A stretch of 39,264 nt of DNA from Porticoccaceae bacterium (GCA_018662305.1 JABJGI010000028.1:1-39264); one strand, 5' to 3'; shown: positions 7,764 through 17,453, numbered from the stretch's first letter. Notes: generated by a model not told the origin, from the sequence alone. Numbers and translations are program-made.

Positions 7764-8957
7764 GTGATACATCAGCGAATTCTTTTAGCGCACGATGATC
7801 CAGAAATACGCTCGAGTATTGCTTCTGTCCTGCGCAGAAATCAGTTTGAAGTTGAAGTCCGAGAGAGCATTGATTCCGTCATTAGTTTCGATAACTGTGA
7901 AAAACCGGATGTGGTTATGTGTCGTCTGGCTTGGTGTGACGACATTGAAAAAATTCTCAGAGAGACCTGCCCCAAAAGGCACACCATACAGTTTGTGCAG
8001 TTATTTGGGCCTCAAAGCGCCGAAATTGTTCTAAAGGCCTTTCACCGCGAAAACCATGACTGCTTGCAGGTTCCAGCAAGTGAACGATCCATCTTGCTAT
8101 CCATTAGCCGAGCGATTGAACGCCGAAACTTGTTAGCCAAGAATCTGCGAGCACAACGCAGGCTGGAACGTAGTAACGAGCAATTGGAAAAAAGCCTAGC
8201 ATTGTTGGAATCTGACGCCCAGGCCGGTCGGCATATGCAGCAAAATCTGCTGCCACCTTCACCCATCATCACGCCTCCTTATTACTGCGCTCGGAAAATA
8301 TGTCCCTCGCTCTATCTGAGTGGGGACTTTGTGAACTACGCCAGGGCCCTTGAGGATTACCAGCTATTCTACTTGCTGGATGTTTCCGGTCATGGCGCTT
8401 CCTCGGCTTTCGTGACCGTATTGGTGCGGCAGTTGATGCGCAGGGTGGTTCGCCGTCATGTTTCGCGCTACGACCTGGAAGCGCTGAAACTTGCTCCCGA
8501 AGGTTTTATGGAGCGAGTGAATGAGTTGATGGCGGAAAACGAACTGGACAAACATCTGACTATGTTTGCTGGTTCTGTGAATTTGAAATCCAATCGTCTG
8601 AGGTATTCAGTTGGGGCACAGATGCCCATGCCCATTCTGATTACCGATGAAGGTGCTGAATTCTTGCCAGGCAAGGGCAGGGCCGTCGGGCTATTTCCAG
8701 GTGGAGAATGGGAAGTCTACGAGCGTAAGATGCCCGAAAAATACATTCTTATTGCTTTTTCTGATGGGGTTTTGGAGCAGTTGCCGCAAAAGACCCTGGC
8801 TGAACAAGAAGCCTTTATGCTGAAAAAACTTAAGAACTGTCCGGCAGATATCGATAAAGTATTACCACGATTAGGAATAGAAGAGGTTGATGGTCTGCCG
8901 GATGATATTGCCGTATTTATGTTTGCTCGCGGACATCACAGCAAAGGCGAGTCATGA
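7764..8957 (+). CDS. RssB/HsbR-like response regulator with PP2C (SpoIIE-type) phosphatase domain and degenerate receiver
   Basis: 397 aa. Residues 1-115 fold like a receiver (QRILLAHDDPEIRSS), but the phospho-acceptor position is Arg54 (EKPDVVMCR) and the usual Lys is Val102 (CLQVP). A coiled linker (about 120-155) leads to a PPM/SpoIIE phosphatase with intact metal ligands: SGDF, LDVSGHG, SDGVLE and PDDIAVFMF. Such proteins dephosphorylate a STAS anti-sigma-factor antagonist, and one is encoded immediately downstream with an ATGA overlap. The start is GTG 7764, 12 nt after mlaA. HsbR-HsbA of P. aeruginosa is the closest described arrangement by architecture. The lost aspartate suggests control by protein contact, not phosphorylation. 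Confidence 0.88.
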   Translation: MIHQRILLAHDDPEIRSSIASVLRRNQFEVEVRESIDSVISFDNCEKPDVVMCRLAWCDDIEKILRETCPKRHTIQFVQLFGPQSAEIVLKAFHRENHDCLQVPASERSILLSISRAIERRNLLAKNLRAQRRLERSNEQLEKSLALLESDAQAGRHMQQNLLPPSPIITPPYYCARKICPSLYLSGDFVNYARALEDYQLFYLLDVSGHGASSAFVTVLVRQLMRRVVRRHVSRYDLEALKLAPEGFMERVNELMAENELDKHLTMFAGSVNLKSNRLRYSVGAQMPMPILITDEGAEFLPGKGRAVGLFPGGEWEVYERKMPEKYILIAFSDGVLEQLPQKTLAEQEAFMLKKLKNCPADIDKVLPRLGIEEVDGLPDDIAVFMFARGHHSKGES

Positions 8958-9448
8958 AGCTTGAGAACAGAATCTATTACGCAGAAGAGGCTGGCAGCTA
9001 TTACATGCGCTTTGTCGGCGATGTGCGTGTCACATTCTGCGGTGCATTAACCAACTATCTGGAGAGGCTTTTTTCGGTAGAGGAAATTTACTCCGTGGTG
9101 GTTGATCTGCGATCAGCGAAAGCGGTGGATAGCACAACTCTTGGCTTGCTCGCAAAACTCGCGCTCTACCTGAAAAAAACCAGAGAGCTCACGCCGGTGC
9201 TTCTGGTAGAAGATGAATCCATGACTCGCCTTCTGGAATCCATGGGTATCGATGAGATATTTAAGCTTACAGCCAAGCTTCCCAAGGATATAGGTCAGGA
9301 AAAAGAATTGGCCTGCTCGGCCGTCGGCGAAGAAGAAGCCCGAGAGAAAGTATTGGAAGCTCACAAAACCCTGATGGGCCTAAATAATAAGAATATGCTG
9401 GTCTTTTCTGACCTGGTGAAAAGTCTCGAGAAAGAATCTCCCAATTAG
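8954..9448 (+). CDS. STAS-domain anti-sigma-factor antagonist
   Basis: 164 aa with one STAS domain at residues 1-110: SVVVDLRSAKAVDSTTLGLL contains the conserved Asp-Ser (S60), which is phosphorylated in SpoIIAA-like proteins. A charged C-terminal extension (about 110-164) follows, as in HsbA-type proteins. Its ATG overlaps the stop of the PP2C regulator (ATGA), so the two are translationally coupled. The PP2C domain is predicted to dephosphorylate S60 and alter binding to an anti-sigma factor encoded elsewhere. It ends 2 nt from the convergent tal stop codon. Confidence 0.9.
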   Translation: MKLENRIYYAEEAGSYYMRFVGDVRVTFCGALTNYLERLFSVEEIYSVVVDLRSAKAVDSTTLGLLAKLALYLKKTRELTPVLLVEDESMTRLLESMGIDEIFKLTAKLPKDIGQEKELACSAVGEEEAREKVLEAHKTLMGLNNKNMLVFSDLVKSLEKESPN

Positions 9449-9450
9449 TT

Positions 9451-10407
9451 CTAGCTCATCCGTTCGATCAATAATTTTTCCAGCTTAAGCTGATCGGCCA
9501 TAAAGGCGCGAATTCCCTCTGCCAACTTCTCTGTCGCCATTGCATCTTCGTTGAGTTGTAGGCGGAAATCGGCTTCGTCTTTGACCCGATAGTCTTGATA
9601 TTCACCCACAGATTCTGGGGAAAGGACTCGTGGTAACTCGGCTTCTTCAGCAGAGAGTTCTTCGAGAAAATTCGGACCAATGGTCAAACGGTCACAACCT
9701 GCCAAAGCTTCGATTTGTCCAGCATTGCGAAAACTGGCCCCCATAACCACAGTGTTAAAACCGCGGTCCTTGTAGAGATTGTAAATATTGCGCACCGACA
9801 GCACACCGGGGTCTTTTTCCGCAGGGTAACCCTCCACGCCCTCGGCCTTTTTGTGCCAATCGAGAATTCGACCCACAAAGGGTGAGATAAGAAATGCCCC
9901 AGCTTCGGCGGCGGCAACAGCCTGAACACTGCTGAACAGAAGGGTCAGATTGCAGTTAGTGCCTTCCTTTTCGAGTATTTCCGCAGCGCGAATACCCTCC
10001 CAGGTAGAAGCTATCTTGATGAGCAACCTTTCCTTACCAATGCCGGCATCTTCATACAGAGCTACGAGCCGCCTGGCTCGATTAACCGTAGCTTCTGTGT
10101 CAAATGAAAGCCGTGCATCAACCTCTGTTGAAACCCTACCGGGCACAAGCTTTAATATCTCACAGCCGATCTGCACAGCGTAATGATCAGCCAGAACACT
10201 GAGTTTTTCTTCCTCCGGCAGCTCGAGTGACTTCGCCCAATTCGCAGAGTTGTCTATCAGAACTTGGTACTGATCCAGAGATGCGGCCTTGAGTAGAAGC
10301 GAAGGATTTGTTGTGGCATCAACAGGTTTAAATTGGGCAATGGCCTCAATGTCTCCAGTATCGGCAACGACATCGGTATATTCTCTAAGCTGATCGAGTT
10401 TATTCAT
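9451..10407 (-). CDS. tal: transaldolase
   Basis: 318 aa (E. coli TalB 317). It starts [19 protein letters not shown] and carries the transaldolase signature [12 protein letters not shown] and the Schiff-base lysine K131 in [16 protein letters not shown]. It moves a dihydroxyacetone unit between sugar phosphates in the pentose phosphate pathway, in the cytoplasm. It lies 11 nt downstream of dusA on the same strand, so the two probably share a transcript. Its stop is 2 nt from the convergent STAS gene. Confidence 0.97.
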   Translation of the reverse strand: MNKLDQLREYTDVVADTGDIEAIAQFKPVDATTNPSLLLKAASLDQYQVLIDNSANWAKSLELPEEEKLSVLADHYAVQIGCEILKLVPGRVSTEVDARLSFDTEATVNRARRLVALYEDAGIGKERLLIKIASTWEGIRAAEILEKEGTNCNLTLLFSSVQAVAAAEAGAFLISPFVGRILDWHKKAEGVEGYPAEKDPGVLSVRNIYNLYKDRGFNTVVMGASFRNAGQIEALAGCDRLTIGPNFLEELSAEEAELPRVLSPESVGEYQDYRVKDEADFRLQLNEDAMATEKLAEGIRAFMADQLKLEKLLIERMS

Positions 10408-10418
10408 GGTTGTTTTTG

Positions 10419-11459
10419 TTAGGCTGGAACTGCAGTCTCTGTTTCTGTCTTAGTCTCTGGGGAGTCAGATTGGCCTATCGGCCCAATCTGCGCAAGGGCT
10501 TGCTCAAGAACTTCAATGCCGGCATTGGGTTTGTGTGCGCCTTCGCTAATGACTCGACGATATCGCCGGGCTCCCGGTTGCCCCTGAAACAATCCCAAAA
10601 GGTGTCGGGTTACGGCCGGCAAGCGCAAACCAATAGAGAGCTGCTTCTCGATATAGGGATACATCTGTTCGACCGCGTCAAATTCACTTTGTAGATGGCC
10701 TGAAGCAGTATCGGTTTCACCATAAATTCTTGCGTCCACGTCTGCCAGCATCCAAGGGTTGTAATAGGCGCTGCGACCAATCATCACTCCATCCACTTTT
10801 TGCAGGTGAGTTTCGGATTGTTCAAGACTCTCAATACCACCGTTGATGTTAACTTCGAGATCAGGGAAGTCCTGCTTTAGCTGGTAAACAATTTCATAGT
10901 TTAGTGGTGGAATTTCCCGGTTTTGCTTGGGGCTTAACCCTTGCAGCCAGGCCTTACGCGCATGCACGATCAAGGCATCGACCTCGGCCTCAACAAGTTT
11001 TTCGGTGAACAATGCCAGAGATTCATAATCTTCCTGTTCGTCCACGCCAATGCGACTTTTTACCGTGATCGGAATGTCGACGGCAGCCTTCATTGCAGAG
11101 ACAGATTCCGCTACCAACTCAGGTTCTTTCATCAAGCAGGCACCAAAGGCGCCTCTCTGTACGCGATCACTTGGGCAGCCACAGTTCAGGTTAATCTCGT
11201 CATAACCATAGTCGGCGCCAATTTTGGCGCAGGCAGCGAGGTCTTTCGGTTCAGACCCGCCCAGTTGAAGTGCAATAGGGTGCTCTTCATCGTTATAGGT
11301 CAGATGTCGATCAACATCTCCGTGAATTAGCGCACCCGTTGTAACCATCTCTGTGTAGAGAAGGCTGTGCTTCGTCAGAAGTCGATGAAAATAGCGGCAG
11401 TGACGGTCGGTAAGATCCATCATCGGGGCCACGGAAAACCGCCTATCTAAAGTTTTCAT
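10419..11459 (-). CDS. dusA: tRNA-dihydrouridine(20/20a) synthase DusA
   Basis: 346 aa. The FMN-binding start [19 protein letters not shown], the active-site cysteine C95 in [20 protein letters not shown], the [13 protein letters not shown] block and [19 protein letters not shown] are characteristic of DusA. It reduces uridines 20 and 20a in the tRNA D-loop. The C-terminal tail (about 325-346, Thr/Glu/Pro-rich) is not conserved. It starts the dusA-tal operon, facing away from the polyamine operon. Confidence 0.96.
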   Translation of the reverse strand: MKTLDRRFSVAPMMDLTDRHCRYFHRLLTKHSLLYTEMVTTGALIHGDVDRHLTYNDEEHPIALQLGGSEPKDLAACAKIGADYGYDEINLNCGCPSDRVQRGAFGACLMKEPELVAESVSAMKAAVDIPITVKSRIGVDEQEDYESLALFTEKLVEAEVDALIVHARKAWLQGLSPKQNREIPPLNYEIVYQLKQDFPDLEVNINGGIESLEQSETHLQKVDGVMIGRSAYYNPWMLADVDARIYGETDTASGHLQSEFDAVEQMYPYIEKQLSIGLRLPAVTRHLLGLFQGQPGARRYRRVISEGAHKPNAGIEVLEQALAQIGPIGQSDSPETKTETETAVPA

Positions 11460-11856
11460 AAATCAATGACTTAGGTGAGTTGGTCGCTCCAATGCGAGAT
11501 AGGAGCGATGGAGGTGGGAAGGGTACACGAAGAACCATGAAAATCAATAAAAACAAAGGGTTAGGTTTTTCCATTCTCTGGCAGTGTTGGTGAGTCATGC
11601 GAGACGCTCGCGACCAATTCTCACTAGATTCTTTTTGATATCGGCGAACTCAATATTTTTCTTGATTTCTACGAGATTAGACCTAAAATTCGCGCACTTT
11701 TTTAAGCTCCTGAGGACTTATGTACCCCTAGCCCAGGCGTTTTCCCATTGGTGAGAAGACGCGCAAGCATACAGCGACGTCATTTCTTCGGTTCTAGTTT
11801 TCTCTTTCTAAAATGAGTTGACTGATCCGAACAGACTCTACAGTGAGGAATGTTTG
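11460..11856. other. divergent dusA/speA intergenic region with two small hairpins
   Basis: 397 bp without a gene. It holds hairpin TCGCTCC/GGAGCGA (11484-11490 with 11502-11508), hairpin GCGAG/CTCGC (11599-11603 with 11607-11611) and a candidate speA promoter (11662-11689). The remainder is AT-rich and no further signal was recognised. The speA leader would be about 160 nt long. Confidence 0.5.
11662..11689 (+). promoter_or_regulatory. candidate promoter of the polyamine operon
   Basis: TTGATT (11662-11667) and TAAAAT (11684-11689) are 16 bp apart, an acceptable sigma-70 pair ahead of speA. Transcription would start near 11696. Confidence 0.4.
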
Positions 11857-13815
11857 ATGGTACATCAGTTTCCATCTGAGCCACCGGTGGTGGCGAACCC
11901 GCATGATTCTTCCTGGTCGATTGCCCAAAGCCTTGAGCTTTACGGCGTGCGCGACTGGGGAGAAAATTATTTTGATATTTCTCCCGCCGGAGAGATGGTC
12001 GCGCAACTGAAGGTTGGTAGTCAAACCTGTCAGGTGGCTTTGCTAGACATCATCGAGGGTATGAAAGCGCGTGGCATTGAGATGCCGAGTATCCTACGTA
12101 TCGAAAATCTTTTAGATGATCGCGTGAAAGCCCTCAACGAGGCGTTTAAGCGCGCGATTGCCGACTACAACTATCAGAACGATTACCGCGGTGTTTTCCC
12201 CATCAAGGTCAATCAGCAATGCCACGTTATCGAAGAAATTTCAGATTTTGGCACGCGCTACCACCACGGGTTTGAGGCGGGCAGTAAAGCCGAGTTGATT
12301 ATCGCCCTGAGCAAGCTGAAAGATGATCAGAGCCTGATTATCTGCAATGGCTACAAAGATTCTGAGTTTATTGAGCTCGGTCTGTACGCCAGGGAAATGG
12401 GGTTGAAGTGTTTCTTTGTTTTGGAGACGCCCTCTGAGCTGCCGACCATTCTTGAATGTAGCGAGAGGCTTGGTATTGAGCCTTTGTTGGGTGTGCGTAT
12501 TCGGCCATCCGTGGTCGTGGACGGTCATTGGAATCAGGACAGCGGTGATCGTTCAATCTTTGGCCTATCCACCGCGTCATTAGTTCAGATAGTCGAGCAA
12601 CTCAAGCAGCACCAGATGCTGCATTGCTTGCAGTTATTGCACTGCCACCTCGGTTCACAAATTCCCAATATTCGCAATGTTCGCAGCGGGGTGTTGGAAG
12701 CCTGTCGGTTCTACAGCGGTTTGATCGAAGAGGGTGCACCCATGGGGCTGCTCGACCTGGGCGGCGGTCTTGCGGTGGACTATGAAGGCACGCGTTCCAA
12801 TCACGATCACAGCATGAACTACCAGCTCGACGAGTACTGCGCGAACATCGTAGAAACCATTTGCGAGTGTCTCGATCCCCAGGGAATTGCGCACCCGGTG
12901 ATTGTGTCTGAGTCGGGCCGTTCCACGGTCGCCTATTCCTCTATGTTGCTATTCAACGTATTGGATGTGCGCGACCATCGTCCAGTGCCACTGCCAGACG
13001 CCTTGCCTGGAAACAGTCACGAACTGGTGCGCAATCTCTGGGAGGTGAATCAGGTCGTCACTGCCAAGAATTTTCAGGAATGCTACAACGACGCGCTATT
13101 TTATCGCGACGAAGTGCGCGAACTGTTCCGGCGCGGGCAAGTCAGCCTGGGGGATCGGGCACTGGGCGACAACATCACCCTCGCCATCTTGGAAAAGGTG
13201 GCTGCCGAGCTGCGGGTGACAAAGAAACAGTATCCGGAGCTCGATAACCTGCCCGAGATTCTCGCCGATACCTACTACGGAAATTTCAGCCTGTTTCAGT
13301 CCCTTCCAGATGTTTGGGCGATAGATCAAGTGTTTCCTGTGATGCCCATTCACCGGTTACAGGAAGCGCCGAATCGTGACGCCGTGATTGCCGATATCAC
13401 CTGCGACTGCGACGGCAAAATCGATCATTTTGCCAATGCCAACGGTATCAGGCGCACCACCCGCCTGCATTCTTTGAAAGAAGGCGAAGAATATTATCTC
13501 GGCGTGTTTTTGGTCGGCGCCTATCAGGAAACCTTGGGCGATCTGCATAACCTGTTTGGTGATACCAATGTGGTTAGCGTGCATATCAATGCCGACGGCA
13601 GCTATGACTTTGTTCGCGAATTTCACGGTGACAGTATTGCCGATGTTCTCTCCTATGTTGAGTACGACACCAAAATCATGACCGAAGAATTTCGCCAGCG
13701 TGCCGAGAACGCGGTTAAGAACGGGAAAATTACTGCGGCAAAGCGTAAGCAGATGATGAAAGCCTTTAAAGCCAGCCTTGATGGCTACACCTATTTTGAG
13801 AAAGAGGAACACTGA
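11857..13815 (+). CDS. speA: biosynthetic arginine decarboxylase
   Basis: 652 aa from ATG 11857 (E. coli 658). It has the PLP lysine K117 in RGVFPIKVNQ, the LLHCHLGSQIPNI motif, a glycine loop LLDLGGGLAVDYEG, and the C-terminal HSLKEGEEYYLGVFLVGAYQE and conserved aspartate/cysteine motif (ITCDCDGKIDHF). It converts arginine to agmatine. I prefer ATG 11857 because a GAGGAA ribosome site precedes it by 7 nt; an in-frame TTG at 11818 would add 13 residues. Its stop overlaps the next start (TGATG). Confidence 0.95.
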   Translation: MVHQFPSEPPVVANPHDSSWSIAQSLELYGVRDWGENYFDISPAGEMVAQLKVGSQTCQVALLDIIEGMKARGIEMPSILRIENLLDDRVKALNEAFKRAIADYNYQNDYRGVFPIKVNQQCHVIEEISDFGTRYHHGFEAGSKAELIIALSKLKDDQSLIICNGYKDSEFIELGLYAREMGLKCFFVLETPSELPTILECSERLGIEPLLGVRIRPSVVVDGHWNQDSGDRSIFGLSTASLVQIVEQLKQHQMLHCLQLLHCHLGSQIPNIRNVRSGVLEACRFYSGLIEEGAPMGLLDLGGGLAVDYEGTRSNHDHSMNYQLDEYCANIVETICECLDPQGIAHPVIVSESGRSTVAYSSMLLFNVLDVRDHRPVPLPDALPGNSHELVRNLWEVNQVVTAKNFQECYNDALFYRDEVRELFRRGQVSLGDRALGDNITLAILEKVAAELRVTKKQYPELDNLPEILADTYYGNFSLFQSLPDVWAIDQVFPVMPIHRLQEAPNRDAVIADITCDCDGKIDHFANANGIRRTTRLHSLKEGEEYYLGVFLVGAYQETLGDLHNLFGDTNVVSVHINADGSYDFVREFHGDSIADVLSYVEYDTKIMTEEFRQRAENAVKNGKITAAKRKQMMKAFKASLDGYTYFEKEEH

Positions 13816-15080
13816 TGAGCACTGCACTCAATTCAAATCTCAGCGAGACATTGAACAACAAAGTCATGATTATCGGCGCCGGTGGTGTCGGAAATGTCGT
13901 GGCCCATAAATGCGCTCAGCAAACAGAGATTTTTCAGGAAATTGTTCTTGCCAGTCGCACTGAATCCAAGTGTCAGGCTATTGAGGAAAATGTTCAGAAA
14001 AACACCGGGGTGACCATTCGCACCGCGCAGGTGGACGCCGACAACGTCCCTGAGCTCACGACGCTTTTGAAGGCTGAAAAGCCCTTTCTGGTGATCAATG
14101 TTGCGTTGCCATATCAGGACTTAACCATTATGGATGCCTGCCTCGCGGCGGGTGTGCACTATATGGATACTGCCAATTACGAGCCCTTGGATACTGCCAA
14201 GTTCGAATACAAATGGCAGTGGGCCTACCAAGATAAATTCAAGGAAGCAGGGTTAACCGCACTGCTGGGTAGTGGGTTTGACCCGGGTGCGACTAATGTG
14301 TTCACGGCCTATTTGGCCAAGCACTATTTCGACGAGATTCACGCGCTGGACATTATCGATGTCAACGGGGGTGATCATGGCTACCCGTTTGCCACCAACT
14401 TCAATCCGGAGATCAATATTCGCGAGGTCAGTGCCGAGTGCCGCCATTGGGAGGAGGGGGTTTTTGTGACAACGCCGCCCATGAGCAAGAAAGCGTCCTT
14501 TGCCTGTCCTGAGAATATCGGTACCTACAATATCTACCGTATGTATCACGAAGAGCTGGAATCGCTGTCGCTGCATTACCCCAGCCTAAAGCGCGCGCAG
14601 TTCTGGATGAGCTTTTCAGACAATTATCTGAAGCATCTGGAAGTGCTAGAAAACGTTGGTATGACCGGTATCGACGAGGTGGAATATGAAGGCCAGAAAA
14701 TCGTGCCCATTCAGTTCCTCGCCAAACTATTGCCTGATCCCTCAACCCTTGGCCCCAGAACCAAAGGCAAAACCTGCATTGGGGTGGTGGTGCAAGGTGT
14801 CAAGGATGGCCAGTCCAAAATCATGTACTGCTATCAGATCTGTGATCATGAAAGCTGTTACCGCGAGGTGCAATCCCAGGCGATTTCCTACACCACGGGC
14901 GTGCCCGCCATGATCGGTGCCAAGTTGATGATGCAGCAGCAATGGTTGCAACCGGGTGTATTTAACATTGAGCAGTTTGACCCGGATCCCTTTATGGAGG
15001 CGATGAACCAGTGTGGCTTGCCCTGGAAAGCGATAGAGCTTGATCAGTTCGACCTGAACCAGTTCGATCCAGACCAATAA
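13815..15080 (+). CDS. carboxynorspermidine/carboxyspermidine dehydrogenase (saccharopine dehydrogenase family)
   Basis: 421 aa. It has a Rossmann start VMIIGAGGVGNVVAHK (glycines 21-26), then VALPYQDLTIMDACLAAGVHYMDTANYEP, typical of the saccharopine dehydrogenase-like family that condenses aspartate semialdehyde with a diamine. With putrescine it would give carboxyspermidine. The assignment rests on the neighbouring decarboxylase nspC and the polyamine context; saccharopine metabolism alone would not explain the operon. The C-terminus carries a repetitive acidic tail (DQFDLNQFDPDQ). Its ATG overlaps the speA stop by one base (GAGGAA at 13804-13809 serves as ribosome site). Confidence 0.9.
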   Translation: MSTALNSNLSETLNNKVMIIGAGGVGNVVAHKCAQQTEIFQEIVLASRTESKCQAIEENVQKNTGVTIRTAQVDADNVPELTTLLKAEKPFLVINVALPYQDLTIMDACLAAGVHYMDTANYEPLDTAKFEYKWQWAYQDKFKEAGLTALLGSGFDPGATNVFTAYLAKHYFDEIHALDIIDVNGGDHGYPFATNFNPEINIREVSAECRHWEEGVFVTTPPMSKKASFACPENIGTYNIYRMYHEELESLSLHYPSLKRAQFWMSFSDNYLKHLEVLENVGMTGIDEVEYEGQKIVPIQFLAKLLPDPSTLGPRTKGKTCIGVVVQGVKDGQSKIMYCYQICDHESCYREVQSQAISYTTGVPAMIGAKLMMQQQWLQPGVFNIEQFDPDPFMEAMNQCGLPWKAIELDQFDLNQFDPDQ

Positions 15081-15089
15081 CTCGACAAT

Positions 15090-16286
15090 ATGATTTCTGA
15101 TTTCTCACAGCTCGATCTGCAACGCCTGCCATCACCCTGTTTTGTGGTGGATGAGGTCGCAGTGGAACGCAATTTAAAAATATTGCATGAGCTGGAACGG
15201 CGCAGTGGGGCAAAGGTCCTGCACGCGCTGAAGGCCTTTTCCATGTGGTCCTTGGCACCGTTGACAAAAAAGTACCTGTCCGGAACCTGTGCCAGCGGTT
15301 TGCATGAAGCTAGATTGGGCAGAGAGTTTTATAGCGGAGGCAACAGTGAAATCCATGTGTTTTCTGCTGCCTTTAATCAGCAGGATTTCACCGAGCTGCT
15401 CGAATTTGCTGATCATATTGTTTTTAACAGTTGCGCGCAGTTGCTTCGCTTTAAAACCCAGTGCGAGCAAGCGCAGCAGGTACGTCCGGAGCTCGCGTTT
15501 GGCTTGCGTATTAACCCGGAACACTCCGAGGGCGAAGTCGCACTTTATGACCCCTGCGCCGAGGGTTCGCGTTTAGGCGTGACACGCGAGCAACTAGATC
15601 GCTATCTGGAAAAAGCCGATTTTCGAGAGGCCTTTTCGCTGATTTCAGGGCTGCACTTTCATACGCTTTGCGAACAGGATTTTTTGCCCCTTCAGCGCAC
15701 ATTAACGGCGGTTGAAGAAAAGTTTTCAGACGTGCTGGGCGACATGGGGTGGGTGAATTTTGGTGGTGGACACCACATCACGCGTCTGGATTATCAGATA
15801 GACGCGCTGGTTGAGTGCGTTCAGCAATTTAGAGCGCGCTATCAAGTGCAGGTATATCTGGAACCTGGCGAAGCTGTGGCGATTGGCACCGGGGTGTTGG
15901 TATCAGAGGTACTTGATATGAGTTTCAACCAATTACCACAGGTGATTCTTGATACCTCTGCTACCTGCCATATGCCCGATACCCTGGAAATGCCCTATCG
16001 GGCCTCAATCAGCGGAGAGGTCGAGGCCAGTGATTCCGCCCATACCTACCGTTTGGGTGGGTTGAGCTGTCTGGCAGGTGATGTCATCGGTGATTACAGT
16101 TTTGCTCAACCCCTTAGGGTCGGCGATCGTTTGGTCTTTGAAGATATGGCCCATTACACCATGGTGAAAACCACGACCTTTAACGGTGTTGGCTTGCCAG
16201 CCATCGCCATCTGGAATTCAGTCACGGACGAACTCAAGGTTGTGCGTGAATTTGGCTATAACGACTTTAAAAATCGGCTTTCTTAA
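15090..16286 (+). CDS. nspC: carboxynorspermidine decarboxylase
   Basis: 398 aa, alanine racemase-fold decarboxylase. The PLP lysine is K48 in KVLHALKAFSMW; the substrate loop has GLRINPEHSEGEVALYDPC, the FGGGHHIT glycine loop, EPGEAVAIGTG and the second-subunit cysteine DTSATCHMPD. This set is specific to NspC. It removes CO2 from carboxyspermidine to give spermidine, or from carboxynorspermidine to give norspermidine. It starts 9 nt after the dehydrogenase, whose product it uses. Confidence 0.95.
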   Translation: MISDFSQLDLQRLPSPCFVVDEVAVERNLKILHELERRSGAKVLHALKAFSMWSLAPLTKKYLSGTCASGLHEARLGREFYSGGNSEIHVFSAAFNQQDFTELLEFADHIVFNSCAQLLRFKTQCEQAQQVRPELAFGLRINPEHSEGEVALYDPCAEGSRLGVTREQLDRYLEKADFREAFSLISGLHFHTLCEQDFLPLQRTLTAVEEKFSDVLGDMGWVNFGGGHHITRLDYQIDALVECVQQFRARYQVQVYLEPGEAVAIGTGVLVSEVLDMSFNQLPQVILDTSATCHMPDTLEMPYRASISGEVEASDSAHTYRLGGLSCLAGDVIGDYSFAQPLRVGDRLVFEDMAHYTMVKTTTFNGVGLPAIAIWNSVTDELKVVREFGYNDFKNRLS

Positions 16287-16319
16287 AGACGAAAATGAAC
16301 AAAGAGCATAACAAGTAAC

Positions 16320-17207
16320 ATGAGTGATACGCCGTCGGTTAAAACCATCTTTCTCGCCTCAGAAATTGAGCAATGCCCGCTTGACCAAGCGGCCTTCGCT
16401 ATCTTGCCCGTACCCTATGAAAAAACGGTGTCTTACGGTTCCGGCACGGCGAAAGGGCCAGAGGCCATACTAAAAGCCTCCGAACAGCTGGAAACCTGGG
16501 ATGGTCATTCCAACCCATCTGCCTTGGGTATTCATACCTGTGACGCGGTGGATTGTTCCGGTGAGGCTCAGACCGTCTTGGCGGGTATCGCCAAAGCGGT
16601 AAGAAGCATTCTTGATGCTGGCAGTATGCCGGTAGTTCTCGGCGGCGAGCATACGGTGACCTATGGGGTGATCCAGGGGTATCTGGATGCCGGAACAACG
16701 GATTTTGGCGTGGTGCAAATCGATGCCCACGCGGATTTACGTGATGCCTATGAGGGCGATCCGCTTAGTCATGCGTCAGTCATGAAACGCATCGTTGATA
16801 AAGGCATCCCCCTTTATCAGCTTGGCATCAGAGCCTACTGCGAAGAGGAAAAGGCGATTCGGGAAAGTCATCCGAAGATCTATTACCGGGATGCAGACGA
16901 TCTTGTCCCTACCGGAATTCAGGGTATTCAGCTGCCTGAAGACTTTCCCAAGAAGGTATTTTTTACCCTGGATATAGATGGCATGGATCCTGCTGTTTTT
17001 CCCTCAACAGGTACACCGGTTCCTGGAGGCCTAAGCTGGTATCAAACACTTAATCTGTTTGAGTCTGTCGCCAAACAGCGGCAGATCATTGGTTTTGACA
17101 TGATGGAGTTCGCGCCTATCAAGGGCTTTCATGCCTACGATTTTGCCGCGGCGCTTCTGAGTTACAAGTTAATGGGTATTGTCCAGCGGACTTCTGAAGT
17201 TCACTAG
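16320..17207 (+). CDS. speB: agmatinase
   Basis: 295 aa ureohydrolase. It has all manganese motifs: GGEHTVTYG, QIDAHADLRD and LDIDGMDPAVFPSTGTP. Agmatinase and arginase share these; agmatinase is favoured because speA lies in the same operon. The enzyme releases urea from agmatine, giving putrescine, the substrate of the two upstream enzymes. It starts 33 nt after nspC, with no strong ribosome site. Together the four genes take arginine to spermidine without SpeD or SpeE. Confidence 0.94.
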   Translation: MSDTPSVKTIFLASEIEQCPLDQAAFAILPVPYEKTVSYGSGTAKGPEAILKASEQLETWDGHSNPSALGIHTCDAVDCSGEAQTVLAGIAKAVRSILDAGSMPVVLGGEHTVTYGVIQGYLDAGTTDFGVVQIDAHADLRDAYEGDPLSHASVMKRIVDKGIPLYQLGIRAYCEEEKAIRESHPKIYYRDADDLVPTGIQGIQLPEDFPKKVFFTLDIDGMDPAVFPSTGTPVPGGLSWYQTLNLFESVAKQRQIIGFDMMEFAPIKGFHAYDFAAALLSYKLMGIVQRTSEVH

Positions 17208-17276
17208 AAATACCGCTAAAAGCAAAGCAAGGCCTGTATCGCATAGCGCGAATAACAGCGCGAAGAGATGTGATTT

Positions 17277-17453
17277 ATGAGTGATGAAGAATTGGATTCA
17301 GATTTTGATGAAGGCCCAGAGGAAGAGTTGCCAACTCCCAAAGATCAGACGAACGAGCGAAAACGCTTTATCAGAGAGCAGATAGAGTTGAGAACAATGG
17401 CGAAAGAACTCGGGCTCTCACCGGAAGACTACCTTGAAGCCTTTGGTGATTAA
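17277..17453 (+). CDS. small acidic hypothetical protein (58 aa)
   Basis: 58 aa, starting MSDEELDSDFDEGPEEELPT and ending AKELGLSPEDYLEAFGD. The N-terminal half is highly acidic and disordered-looking; the second half (about 25-58, RKRFIREQIELRTMAKELG) looks helical and amphipathic. It is not recognised. It is 69 nt downstream of speB in the same direction, so it may belong to the polyamine operon. Codon use resembles the neighbours. A weak ribosome site (GAAGAG, 17261-17266) precedes ATG 17277. Confidence 0.65.
   Translation: MSDEELDSDFDEGPEEELPTPKDQTNERKRFIREQIELRTMAKELGLSPEDYLEAFGD

Noticed and set aside
13357-13827. A 156-codon minus-strand frame inside speA
   Set aside because: It is antisense to a well-conserved enzyme; its length follows from codon bias of the sense strand.
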